Source: Dactylis glomerata
Taxonomy: Eukaryota > Streptophyta > Magnoliopsida > Poales > Poaceae
DNA length: 64,000 nucleotides
NCBI GenBank assembly: GCA_007115705.1
Contig: QXEO01000243.1
Coordinates: forward strand, 310,001 to 374,000
Reading direction: 5' to 3'
The translations under genes were made by a program, and so were the position numbers. Position 1 is the first letter of the stretch; the number at the start of each line of letters is the position of its first letter. Under the pieces are notes generated by a model that worked only from the letters and a program-made list of their open reading frames with translations, had not been told where the DNA came from and did no database searches. Shown piece by piece: positions 9,049 through 19,406 of this stretch.

Positions 9049-10685
9049 TGATACGTCTCAAACGTATCTATAAATTTTGATGATCCATGCTTGTTCTTAC
9101 ACCATTTGTTTAGTGTTTTGTTACACTTCGTGGTGTTTTTATGCATTTTCCGGAACTAACCTATTAACAAGATGCCACAGTGCCAGTTCCCTGTTTTCTG
9201 CTGTTTTTGTGTTTCAGAAGAGTTATACAGGAAATATTCTCAGAATTGGACGAAACAAAAGCTGAACCTCCTAATATTTACCCAAGCTTCCAGAAGTCTG
9301 AAGAAAAGACGGAGGGGGGCCACAGGCTGACCACACCATAGGGCGGCGCGGCCAGCCCCTGGCCCGCGCCCCCTATGGGTGAGGCCACCCTGGTCCACCT
9401 CTGACGCTGCCCCTTCGCCTATAAAGACCCCCCGACGGGAAAAACCTAAATACCCGATCAATTTTCCAGAAACACATCGCGATCCGCCGCCATCATCGAC
9501 CCGAGATCGGGAGGGTCTAGAAGCTCTTCCCGGCACCCTGCCCGAGAGGGGAATCGCCACCGGAGGTCTTCTTCATCGCCATGCTTGCCTCCGGCGCGAT
9601 GAGTGTGAGTAGTCTATCTTGGACTATGGGTCCATAGCAGTAGCTAGATGGTTGTCTTCTCCAGCATGTGCTTCATGTTTAGATCTCATGAGCTGCCTTA
9701 CATGATCGAGATCATCTTTATGTAATTCTACATGTTGTGTTTGTTGGGATCCGATGAATATTGGTGTTATGTTAAGTTGATGTGCTGAATATTATCTTAT
9801 GTTATCTCTATGTTGTTTATGATCTTGCATGCTCTCCGTTGTTAGTAGCTATCTTGGCCAAGTAGATACTAGTGACTCCAAGAGGGGGTATTTGTGCTCG
9901 ATAGTTGGGTTCATGCCTCTATTTAATCTGGGGGAGTGACAGAAACCTCTAAGGTTGTAGATGTGTTGTTGCCACTAGGGATAAAACAACATTCTTGTGT
10001 CCAAGGACATTCGTTTTGTTTACATTACACACTTTGCTTAATGCAGTTATATGTTGTTCGCAACTTAATACTCGAGGGGTGTTCGGACGATATCCCCGCG
10101 AGTGGATTATTAGTCATAGATGCAGTTGGATGGCGGTCTATGTATTTTGTTGTAATGCCCAGAGTAAATCTCATAGTGATCCTCGTGACATATGCACGTT
10201 ATCTTTATTCTATCAATTGCCCAATTGTAATTTGTTTACCCAGCATGTCGTTATTTATCTTATGGAGAGACACCACTAGTGAACTGTGGACCCCGGTCCA
10301 ATTTCCTTTACATTGCTATTACTGTTTACTTTTACTCGCACTGTTTACTTTCTCGCATACTACTATTGTTTTCCACTCGATACGCTCAATCCTTTGTTTA
10401 CAACAAACCGGTGAGATTGACAACCTCATCGTAAGTTGAGAGCAAAGTTCTTGGTTGTGTTGTGTGCAGCTTCCATGTTGCTGCTGGTGCAAAGCAAAGC
10501 CCTGGATGAGGCACCTTATAAATTGTCCGGAGCCGTCGTGAAGCTAGCAGGCATCACCTTCTGAAGTTTGGTTTTTCCTACTGGTTCGATAAATGTCAGT
10601 TTCTTATTGAGGGAAAGACTTGCTACTGTGCTCATCATACCTTCCTCTTGGGGTTCCCAACTGGGTGGTTATCGTGCTCGCATCA
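9049..10685 (+). mobile_element. Solo LTR of a non-autonomous Athila-type element
   Basis: 1637 bp beginning TGATACGTCTC and ending CGCATCA, flanked by perfect 5-bp TSDs TGGTG (9044-9048 and 10686-10690). There is no internal sequence, so it arose by recombination between the two LTRs of a full element. It is homologous over its length to the LTRs at 16988-18633, 24451-26076 and 36105-37754. A TATA box (TATAAAG) is at 9420-9426 and a GC-rich hairpin at about 9330-9385. Confidence 0.93.
9420..9426 (+). promoter_or_regulatory. TATA box of the Athila solo LTR
   Basis: TATAAAG followed by ACCCCCCGACGGG. The same segment is present in all four related LTRs (17359, 25699 minus, 37377 minus). Confidence 0.65.
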
Positions 10686-10738
10686 TGGTGGTCTCATGTC
10701 GTTTGGACACTCCTAGCAAAAGTTATTGCAGTTCAGGA

Positions 10739-11368
10739 TTAGGCTGTTTTACCCGTCAGAATAGTCGTCAAAGAGTTGGCTCCCGTTGGCTCAGAGGGGT
10801 CAAAATGTGTCGGGCACTCGATGAAGTCTTCGGCTCCGCAGGGGTCGAAGAATCTTGACGCGGAAGGTCGAATGTTTTTTATGATGGCATAGTCGAATTT
10901 GTTGATGACAGCAGGGTCGAAGATCATGGCGATGGCGTGGTCAAAGATCGTGGCGATGAAGGGGTCAAATTTCTTGACGACGCAGAGGTCAAATTTCTTG
11001 ATGATGCAGAGGTTGAATTTCTTGACGATGCAGAGGTTGAATTTCTTGACGACGCAGAGGTCGATTTTTGTGATGACGCAGGGGTCGAATTTCTTGATGA
11101 TGGAGGGGTCGAATTTCTTGACGACGCAGCGGTCGAATTTCCTGACGACGCAGGGGTCGAATTTCCTGATGATGCAGGGGTCGAATTTCTTGCCGGAGAC
11201 AGAGTCGAAGACCATGTCGGTGGACTCGAAGGCCATGATGGCGAACTCGAAGGTCATGTCGGCGACGGTGTCTAAGACTATGTCGGCGAAGTCGAAGGCC
11301 ATGATGGCGAACTCGAAGATCTTGGTGATGCCGGTGTCGAAGATCTTGTTGCTTGATTTGAAGGTCAT
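10739..11368 (-). CDS. Octapeptide-repeat ORF at the gag position of element 3, doubtful
   Basis: A 209-residue minus-strand frame starting about 80 nt after the primer site of element 3. It is built of eight-residue units of the form Lys-Phe-Asp-Pro-Cys-(Val/Ile)-(Val/Ile)-(Arg/Lys), reflecting a 24-bp DNA repeat. Because 24 is a multiple of three, all frames tend to stay open: plus-strand frames at 10899-11414 and 10937-11275 are also open. A real protein is therefore unproven. No known domain. Confidence 0.25.
   Translation of the reverse strand: MTFKSSNKIFDTGITKIFEFAIMAFDFADIVLDTVADMTFEFAIMAFESTDMVFDSVSGKKFDPCIIRKFDPCVVRKFDRCVVKKFDPSIIKKFDPCVITKIDLCVVKKFNLCIVKKFNLCIIKKFDLCVVKKFDPFIATIFDHAIAMIFDPAVINKFDYAIIKNIRPSASRFFDPCGAEDFIECPTHFDPSEPTGANSLTTILTGKTA
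10955..11197. repeat. 24-bp tandem repeat array
   Basis: About ten units of the type GCAGGGGTCGAATTTCTTGA plus four bases, phased at 10982, 11006, 11030, 11054 and 11078 onward. Degenerate flanking units extend the pattern from about 10860 to 11400. Confidence 0.9.
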
Positions 11369-11449
11369 GACGATGGTGTCGAAGATCTTGGCGATGAATC
11401 TCTTGCAGCATTGATGGAACCGGTGAACCCATGGATCTAGCGCCCGTCT

Positions 11450-11468
11450 TCCCCACGGTCGGCGCCAA
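11450..11468 (-). other. Primer-binding site of element 3
   Basis: The minus strand reads TTGGCGCCGACCGTGGGGA one base after the LTR end at 11470. This is the TGGCGCC-type tRNA primer site common in Gypsy elements, and it fixes the orientation of element 3 as minus. Confidence 0.75.
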
Positions 11469-11469
11469 T

Positions 11470-11661
11470 TGACGAGGTTCTAACCCGGCAATGCCCATGT
11501 TTAGGGCTTTCGATTCATGGAGCATATGTGGGCGCTTGGCAGATTCGACGGCTTCAGACAGAAACAAGGGTACACACAAATTTACCCAGGTTCGGCCCAC
11601 CGGAGGGTAAAGACCTACATCCTGCTTGTCTGATTTTGTATTGCTTGTATAGTTGGAGCTG
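11470..11661 (-). repeat. 5' LTR of element 3, inner part (continues at 53102-53390)
   Basis: Starts TGACGAGG next to the primer site and is interrupted at 11661 by element B. The TSD AGCTG occurs at 11657-11661 and 53097-53101. The remainder ends CCCTCGTCA at 53390, giving a 481-bp LTR with matching inverted ends. Confidence 0.8.
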
Positions 11662-13174
11662 TGATGACCCACAAGTATAGGGGGTGTATCGTAGTACTTT
11701 CGATAAATAAGAGTGTCGAACCCAACGAGGAGCAGAAGGTGTTGACAAGTGGTTTTGATCAAGGATTCACTGTAAATACTAGCAAACGGGTTTTCAGGGG
11801 TATTTGGTAATGCAAATAAATAAAGTATGAGTAAATAAAATATAGTGATAACAATTGCAGCAAGTGGCCCAATCCTTTCTAGAGCAAAGGACAAGCCGGT
11901 TGTGTAACTTATGATGACCAAACGTTCTCGAGGACACACGGGAGTTTCTGTCAAGAGCTTTCTCTTCATGCCGCTAAATAATCTTTATTGGTTTGATAAG
12001 TGTTATGGGGGTGAACCTGTGCTAGCGCACTACCCTTACTAGGATAAATACACACTTGTGATTATACCTCTTGCAAGCATCCGCAACTACAAGAAAGTAA
12101 TTAAGATAAATCTAACCACAGCCTTAAACTCTAAGATCCTACGCTCCCTGGTGCAATGGTTTCCTAACAGAGGTTTAGGTTTCTGTCACTCCAGCAACCC
12201 CACAATTAGTAGCCCAATACACAATGCATCTCACTATGCCCATAAATGGTGAAGTATCATGTAGTCGATGTTCACATGACACCACTAGTGAAATAGCACC
12301 ACAACAAATAAATATCAAACCATTAAATATTATTTAACAAAATTCCACTACTAACATCTTGACTTCTCCCATGTCCTTAAGAACTAAACGAACTACTCAC
12401 AAGACATCATATGGATCATGATCAGAGGTGAAATAATGGTAAATAACAATCTGAATAAAAACCTTAATTCAACGGTTCCACTCAATAGCATCAACCACAA
12501 GAGTAATCAACACCGAGAAAGTTTCCCCTAAGAATTTAACAAGATTCAACTCAAGATGTTACAGCGGGATGGCGTGGTGATGATGAATATGAAGGTGTTG
12601 GTGATGGAGATGATGATGATGATCCCGATGAAGTCCGGTGCGATGGTGATGATGATGGCGACGATCTCCCCTCTCTGGGAAGGAATTTCCCCGGCAGATT
12701 CCTACCTGCCGGAGAGCTTTTCTCTCTCTGGTGTTTCCCGCCCCGCAGAGGCGGCGATGTCTATCTCTGATCCCCCCTTCACTTAGGTTTTCGGGGACGA
12801 TGATATACGCGAAGGGGCGATGGCAGAAGTGGGCCAGGGTGGCCAAACAACAGGCCGACGCAGCCAGGGGTAGGGCCGCGCCCCCTGTGTGTGAGCATGC
12901 CCTGTGGCTCCTCTCGCCTCCTCCTTCTGGCTTCTTCAGTCTTCTGGCAAAGTATAATTTTCTGATATTTTTCTGGAATTTCCTGATCTTCCAAAACATG
13001 GTGTCTTGACGGTCCTTTTTCCAGCAGAATCCTGACTCCGGCAGCAAATCCTCCAATGATCATCAAACATGTAAAAACATAAGAAACAACATAAGTATCA
13101 TCTCTAAATGTGAAATATATCAATGAATAACAGCAAATTATGATATAAAATAGTGATGCAAAATGGACGTATCA
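11662..13174 (-). repeat. 3' LTR of element B
   Basis: 1513 bp. It contains a GAT/GATGAT-rich simple stretch (12556-12660), a partly degraded copy of the GC-rich hairpin (about 12843-12897) and a TATA-like GTATATC in minus orientation near 12800. The polypurine tract AAGCTTGGGGGGGTT adjoins at 13175-13189. Confidence 0.9.
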
Positions 13175-14874
13175 ACCCCCCCAAGCTTAGACCTCGCTTG
13201 TCCCCAAGCGAAAACTGAACTCGGTAAACATGACCATAGGTTTATGGAGTGAAGTGTCGATAATCAAAATACGGACAAGAAGCATCACATTCACCAAGGC
13301 ACAAATTATAATAGACAGCAACTTCCCTTTATATGATACAGACTTGCAATAAGTAAAATGGAATCACAAACAAAGATGCACAAGGTAAAATATAATTGGT
13401 GATGGCAAACCTAAGTTCTTGGTCAGAGAACAATGAACAAACTATACTTATTTTTGAACGGAGCCTTTTAAAACAGAGCTAATATAGCAAAAGCCATATG
13501 CTCAACAAAACAAACTCTTTGCAATCATAGAAAGCTTTCAAAGATAGATTCCTTCAGGTGAAAGCATTATACTAAACAAAAGGAAGATAGTAAACATGAT
13601 TGAACGGATCAACATATGGATGAGTGAAACATAACAACTCAAATGCTTGCTTAAGATAGAGGGGAATAGGTTGACTCAACATAAAAGTAAAAGACAGGCC
13701 CTTCGCAGAGGGAAGCAGGGATTAAACATGTGCTAGAGCTTTTCATTTATAAAATAGAGATAAAAGTTGTTTTGAGAGGAGGTTGCTTTTGTCAACGACT
13801 AGCAACGGAGTTCTTGATATCTTCCATACTAAACAAGTGAGAGCGGTTCTGAGATGTTTAATTAGTTGGCACAATTGTGCTCTTTTATAGCTTAGCACTC
13901 CTCCCCACCTTTTTCCTTTCTCAAACCATGGCTAACCGATTCCATCGGGTGCCCACCAACTTTCACATACCATGGAGGAGTGCTCTTTTTCTTTTCTTGT
14001 TTAGATTAGATTACAATGGTCTGACCAGATCCCTTGCAAAATTAATGACGAGCAGAGGAAGCTGCCTAGTCGAGGGGTACTCAATTTAGTATGGAAGATA
14101 ACAAACCCAACCACTACGTCCTCGTGAGCTAAAAATAGTGGCACAAAATGAGAAGTATTTGAAGGTTTTTGAAAGGTAGCACATGAAAATTTACTTGGAA
14201 TGGCTTGAAATACCATGCATAGGAATTTATAGTGGACTCTTTGGAAGTAACTTGGTTTTTGGGAATTGGATGCACGAGAAGTATTCCCTCTCGGTACAGG
14301 TTTTTGGCTAGCAAGGCTGGGTAGCAAGAATAAGAGTTGCATGAAACAAACAAACATACATACATATAATAGGAACAATCATGCAATCATGCTTGAAAGT
14401 ACAACGATTTTAAATTGAGAATACTATTGCTTATGAGCTAAACATGAAGGAAAGCTGAAATGATGTATCTACTAGCACTTCTTTCTTCTTTTTCTACTCA
14501 AAACTCAAGGTAATGTTGCTACTGACCAAGCTAAGTTTGCCAAAACCAACTAAATTTACTCATGCTCCCAAAGTGATACCAATACTAATCAACAAGACTA
14601 ATCATATAAGAGAGATTGCAAACTAAAATAAAGTGTGCAGAAAGTAAACGATAAAATTTCTCATTAATATTTTATTACCGCAACTCACACCAAGGGATAC
14701 ATAGATAACCAACTAAGGAGGATACTTCCATACTGCAAACTATTCTATAAGATAACTTCTCTATTCATGATATGACTCTACTTGAAAAGTAAATGAGTAA
14801 AAGATAATGATGTGATACCGCGGCACTCCCCCAAGCTTGGAACAAACCAAGGGGATGCCAATACCAATGATGAA
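13175..14874 (-). other. Element B 3' non-coding region
   Basis: No gene seen. It begins with the polypurine tract at 13175. Around 13660-13720 there is a GACTCAACATAAAAGTAAAA block followed by a GGCCCTTCG...GAGGG hairpin, shared with both non-autonomous elements. A second purine-rich CAAGCTTGGGGGAGTG motif (minus strand) is at about 14826-14841. AT-rich elsewhere. Confidence 0.7.
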
Positions 14875-15417
14875 TTACTCCTTCGGCAGTGGTGGTAAGT
14901 CTTTAATAAGCTTCTCAATCAAATCTCTCAAGTCATCAATCTTGTAACTGAGGTTACAAATCATCTCTGAGTTGTGCTCAATACGGCTCATGAATCTGTC
15001 AGCCAGAGAATCCCAGCTCTTGGAATTATTTCCCCATCCTTTTTCACTCTTGGAACTTTCTTTCCCTGCACTGTTAGAACGATCTATATCCCAACCAGAG
15101 GGCAATCGTGATCTAGGCACCTTTTGAATCTGATGTTCATGTATTAGAGTATGGAAAGGGTTGTTTCCTGATGGAGATGTCCGTGGAGCTAAGATGTGGC
15201 GCGACACACCCCCTCCGGTTGTTATACGTGCACTCTTCTTGAACTTGTCATAACTTGTCACCACCCCAATGCTTGCGATCATGGTGCTCGGGTGTGAACT
15301 TTGGTCTTCTTCCATCCCTTCTTCCTCGGCCTCACTTTCAACTTCTTCCTTCAACTGAAGGTCTTGGTGGTCATCTTCCGGAGGTGTCTTCTCCTTGTCG
15401 TTGCTTGAAGGAGCCAT
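14875..15417 (-). CDS. Env-position ORF of element B
   Basis: 180 residues from ATG 15417, downstream of integrase where Athila elements carry a third ORF. The N-terminal third is acidic (Glu-rich, residues about 10-40); a basic Ser/Lys-rich middle follows, and the C-terminal 50 residues are heptad-like (SLADRFMSRIEHNSEMICNL). No transmembrane segment or signal peptide is visible, so an envelope function is not supported. A pyrimidine-rich stretch ending in CAG lies just before the ATG (minus strand, about 15421-15440) and could be a 3' splice site for a subgenomic mRNA; that is inference. The frame is intact although pol is decayed. Confidence 0.5.
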   Translation of the reverse strand: MAPSSNDKEKTPPEDDHQDLQLKEEVESEAEEEGMEEDQSSHPSTMIASIGVVTSYDKFKKSARITTGGGVSRHILAPRTSPSGNNPFHTLIHEHQIQKVPRSRLPSGWDIDRSNSAGKESSKSEKGWGNNSKSWDSLADRFMSRIEHNSEMICNLSYKIDDLRDLIEKLIKDLPPLPKE

Positions 15418-15752
15418 GATCTGCCCAGAACTGAGAACAACTCCTGACAAAAATAGCTCGAAATGAAAACACTACGAAAACACGATATACAAGCCTCGGG
15501 TAATCCAGGGGGTTATATATGTGAAAATTAAACATCGAGATGAAATCACAAGAGGAAACCGGGACGGAAACGATCTCCGGGGTGGTCTCACAACAGGGCG
15601 GCGCGGCCAGGGGTGGGCCCGCGCCCCCTGGTTGTGAGGAGCCACCGGACTCCATCTCCTGCCCGTTTTTGTCTCGTGATTTTTCATATTTAATAAAAAC
15701 AACAAAAATATTAATAGAAAAGTTTAATGCGAACCTTTTCTGACTAGAACTG
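15418..15752 (-). other. Element B spacer between integrase and env-position ORF
   Basis: No gene. At 15587-15645 it holds a GC-rich hairpin (arms CTCACAAC/GTTGTGAG around a GGCGCGGCC core) otherwise found only in the Athila LTRs of this window. Confidence 0.7.
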
Positions 15753-16982
15753 TTACCTATTCGAAAACGAACTCTGCAGGTTCCTGCATATTGTCCTGGA
15801 TAATTCTTCTGGAGAAACCGTTTGAATAACATCAACATCTTCATTATAAGAATCTCCAGCAATATAATGTTTGAGTCTTTGATCATTTACCACTTGTGTA
15901 GTGTCATCTTTTAATGAAGCAATCTTTATCGCACCTAAGCGGTACACCTCTTCAATAACATAGGGTCCTTCCCATTTTGAGAGTAATTTTCCTACAAAAA
16001 ATCTGAGACGAGACCTATACAATAGAACTTTCTCACCAACATGAAACTCTCTCTTAAGAATTCTCTTATCATGCCATTGCTTGACTTTATCTTTGAAAAG
16101 TCTGGCATTCTCATAAGCTTCATTTCTCCACTCATCTAGGGAACTCAAATCAAGCAAACTTTTCTTACCGGCGAGTTTAAAATCCCTATTAAGCTCTTTC
16201 ACTGCCCCAAAAGCTTTGTGTTCTAATTCTAAGGGCAAGTGACACGCTTTTTCGTAAACCATCTTGTAAGGAGACATGCCCATGGGGTTCTTATAAGCAG
16301 TTCTATAAGCCCATAAAGCATCATTTAACTTGCTAGCCTAGTTTTTCCTAGATCTATTGACAGTCTTCTGCAAGATAGACTTGATCTCTCTATTTGAAAG
16401 CTCTACCTGCCCAATAGTTTGGGGATGATAAGCAGAAGCAATTCTATGATTAACGTCATATCTAGCAAGAGTCTTTCTAAAACCGCCAGGAATAAAATGA
16501 GAACCTCCGTCAGTCATAAGATATCTAGGCACACCAAACCTAGGAAAAATAACATCCTTAAGCATTTTTAACGAGGTCTCTCCATCGGCACTCTTTGTAG
16601 GTATAGCTTCTACGCACTTGGTAACATAATCTACAACAACAAGTATATGAGTATACCCTTTTGAAGGAGGAAAAGGACCCATAAAGTCAAATCCCCAACA
16701 ATCAAATGGTTCAATAATAAGAGTATAACTCATAGGCATTTCATTACGTCTAGAAATATTACCAACTCTTTGACATTCATCACAAGATAAAACATACCTT
16801 CTGGCATCTTTAAAGAGGGTTGGCCAATAAAAACCTGATTGTAGAACCTTTTGCGCAGTTCTATCTCCAGCATGATGCCCTCCATAAGCACTGGCATGGA
16901 ATTTCCTCAATATTTCTTGTTGCTCATACTCTGGAACACATCTTTGCATAATTCCATCAACTCCTTCCTTATATATATGTGG
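15753..16982 (-). pseudogene. Integrase of element B
   Basis: Read right to left, the zinc module (HASAYGGHHAGDRT with Cys pair CDEC), core with GFDFMGPFPP and MTDGGSHF, the HPQT..QVELSNRE segment and the C-terminal domain (HDKRILKREFHVGEKVLLYRSRLR...KWEGPY) are all recognisable. A TAG at 16335-16337 interrupts the frame where Trp is usual (TGG to TAG). The first catalytic segment has Gly-Gly where Asn-Gly is typical. The N-terminal end is cut at 16983-16987 by insertion of the element at 16988-22116; the frame resumes at 22122 without loss. Confidence 0.85.
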
Positions 16983-16987
16983 GTCAT

Positions 16988-18633
16988 TGATACGTCTCAA
17001 ACGTATCCATAATTTTTGATGCTCCATGCTTGTTTTTACACCATTTGCTTAGTGTTTCGTTACACTTCGTGGCATTTTTATGCATTTTCTGGAACTAACC
17101 TATTAACGAGATGCCACAGTGCCAGTTCTCTGTTTTCTGCTGTTTTTGTGTTTCAGGAAAGTTACATAGGAAATATTCTCAGAATTGGACGAAATAAAAG
17201 CCGAACATCCAGAAATTTACCTAAGCTTCCAGAGAACCGAAGAGGAGACGGAACAGAGCCAGGAGGCGGCCTCACCACCAGGGGGCGCAGCCCAGGGCAT
17301 GGCCACGCCGCCCTATGGTGAGGGCCCCCTGGTCCACTTCTGACGCTGCCCCTTCGCCTATAAAGACCCCCCGACGGGAAAAACCTAAACACCCGATGAC
17401 TTTTCCAGAAACACATCGCGGTCTGCCACCGTCGTCGACCCGAGATCGGGAGGGTCCAGAAGCTCTTCCCGGCACCCTGCTGGAGAGGGGAATCGCCACC
17501 GGAGGTCTTCATCATCGCCATGCTTGCCTCCGGCGCGATGAGTGAGTAGTCTACCTTGGACTATGGGTCCATGGCAGTAGCTAGATGGTTGTCTTCTCCA
17601 CCATGTGCTTCATGTTTAGATCTCATGAGCTGCTTTACATGATCGAGATCACCATTATGTAATTCTACATGTTGTGTTTGTAGGGATCCGATGAATATTC
17701 GTGTTATGATTGAGTTGATGTGCTGAATATTATCTTATGTTATCTCTATGTTGTTTACGATCTTGCATGCTCTCTGTTGTTAGTAGCTATCTTGGCCGAG
17801 TAGATACTAGTGACTCCAAGAGGGGGTATTTATGCTTGATAGTTGGGTTCATGCCTCTATTTAATATGGGGAAGTGACAGAAACCTCTAAGGTTGTAGAT
17901 GTGTTGTTGCCACTAGGTAGAAAACAACCTTCTTATGACCAAGGACATATGCTTTGTTTACATTACACACTTTGCTTAATGCAGTTATATGTTGTTCGCA
18001 ACTTAATACTTGTGGAGTTCTCGGATTGATTCCCCACGAGTGGATTATTAGTTATAGATGCAGTTGGATGGCGGTCTATGTATCTTGTTGTAATGCCCAG
18101 AGTAAATCTCATAGTGATCCTCTCGACATATCACGTTATCTTTATTCTATCAATTGCCCAACTATAATTTGTTTACCCAGCATGTGTTATTTATCTTATG
18201 GAGAAACACCACTAGTGAACTGTGGACCCCGGTCCTATTTCCTTTATATTGCTATCACCTGTTTACTTTACTCGGACTGTTTACTTTACTCGCATACTAC
18301 TATTGCTTTCCACTCGATACGCTCATTCCTTTGTTTATAGAAAACCGGTGAGATTGACAACCTCATCGTAAGTTGGGAACAAAGTATTTGGTTGTGTTGT
18401 GTGCAGGTTCCGTGTTGCAGCTGGCAAAGCAAAGCACTGGACGAGGCACCTTATAAATTGTCCGGAGCTGTCGTGAAGCTAGCAAGCATCACCTTCTGGA
18501 GTTTGGCTTTTTCCTACTGGATTCGATAAACCTTGGTTTCTTACTGAGGGAAATTTGCTGCTTTACTCAATATACCTTCCTCTTGGGGTTCCCAACTGGA
18601 TGGTGATTCACATCAACCATACCGCAACAAGCA
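16988..18633 (+). repeat. 5' LTR of the plus-strand non-autonomous Athila
   Basis: 1646 bp. TATA box TATAAAG at 17359-17365 and GC-rich hairpin with arms CCTCACCA/TGGTGAGG at about 17270-17330. The 3' end is placed by comparison with the surviving tail at 22116. Confidence 0.88.
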
Positions 18634-18642
18634 ACAATTTTC

Positions 18643-18660
18643 TAGCGCCGTTGCCGGGGA
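18643..18660 (+). other. Primer-binding site, tRNA-Asp type
   Basis: TAGCGCCGTTGCCGGGGA, one change from the TGGCGCCGTTGCCGGGGA primer site typical of Athila, nine bases after the LTR. Confidence 0.7.
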
Positions 18661-18812
18661 AAAAGAAGACTTCTGCAAGGGGAGTTTCGCACGCACATCC
18701 TTTACTTTGTTTTAAGTTTCGCTTTTACTTTACTTTTACTTGCATCGTTTTTCCAAAAACACAAAAAAATTAGTTTCCTTTATAGTTGTTACTTTATTAC
18801 TCTTAGTTCATT

Positions 18813-19406
18813 ATGTTGTTCCCTAAGTACGTTTTGGAGGACCTCTCAGTAGGTAGTGGTTCTATTATTGGGAAAAGTAATATTAAGAAGTTCTTTAATC
18901 ATATTAGTATGCATAAAGATGTTGAGGAAAAGTCTTTGGCTGAGCTTGCTCCTAGTTATGAAGTTGCTTCTGCTTATTTAGTTCACATGTTGGAAGCTAG
19001 GTTTGCTAGCCTTAATCCTTTTATGCAACACATGTTTCTTAAGCTTCATGATATTGAGGATCCCGAAAAGAAAGCTTTTATCTTGGAAACTTTGCGCATG
19101 GAATTTAGAGATGTGGCCATTGAAGCTAGGAAAGTTCTTAAGCATTTTAATAAGCTTGGATCGCATATAAAGGTTGTTAGTACAAACAATGAAGAAACCA
19201 AAATACAAATACCTAGCAAACTCTTGGGATTGTATGAAGCTTTTGAAAATAATTTTGATTGGATCCGTCCTGCAAATCTTTTTAATGAATTGAGTGAACC
19301 AAAGCGTGATCACAAGGGGTCTTCAAAAACTTATGTGGATGAAATACAGTGCTTTATTGAAAAGACTTCTGCAGTTGATCTTAATGCTTCTTTCGAAAAT
19401 ACTTGA
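18813..19406 (+). CDS. Unknown ORF of the non-autonomous Athila (copy 1)
   Basis: 197 residues, starting 150 bp after the primer site, at the gag position. It is mostly helical-looking and charged, with EEKSLAELAPSYEVASAYLVHMLEARFASL and a repeated Leu/Glu/Lys pattern; no zinc knuckle, protease or membrane segment. The second copy in the minus-strand element (35911 to 28917) has about 84% identical residues over the aligned 168, mostly conservative changes, and neither has a premature stop apart from the LINE insertion. A conserved ORF in an element lacking pol suggests a function, perhaps a Gag-like or RNA-packaging role supplied in cis. I do not recognise a domain. Confidence 0.6.
   Translation: MLFPKYVLEDLSVGSGSIIGKSNIKKFFNHISMHKDVEEKSLAELAPSYEVASAYLVHMLEARFASLNPFMQHMFLKLHDIEDPEKKAFILETLRMEFRDVAIEARKVLKHFNKLGSHIKVVSTNNEETKIQIPSKLLGLYEAFENNFDWIRPANLFNELSEPKRDHKGSSKTYVDEIQCFIEKTSAVDLNASFENT

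Noticed and set aside
9936..10439. 167-codon ORF in the solo LTR, with related frames in the other Athila LTRs
   Set aside because: It lies in U3/R-type LTR sequence, starts and stops differ between copies, and no domain is visible.
9044..10690. Reading the Athila LTR at 9049 as the end of a full element with 16988-18633 as its partner
   Set aside because: The LTR at 9049-10685 has its own matching TSD (TGGTG) on both sides, which proves a solo LTR.
10989..11969. 326-codon minus-strand ORF
   Set aside because: It runs across the LTR of element 3 and the LTR of element B and through the 24-bp array, so it is a chance fusion of unrelated non-coding DNA.
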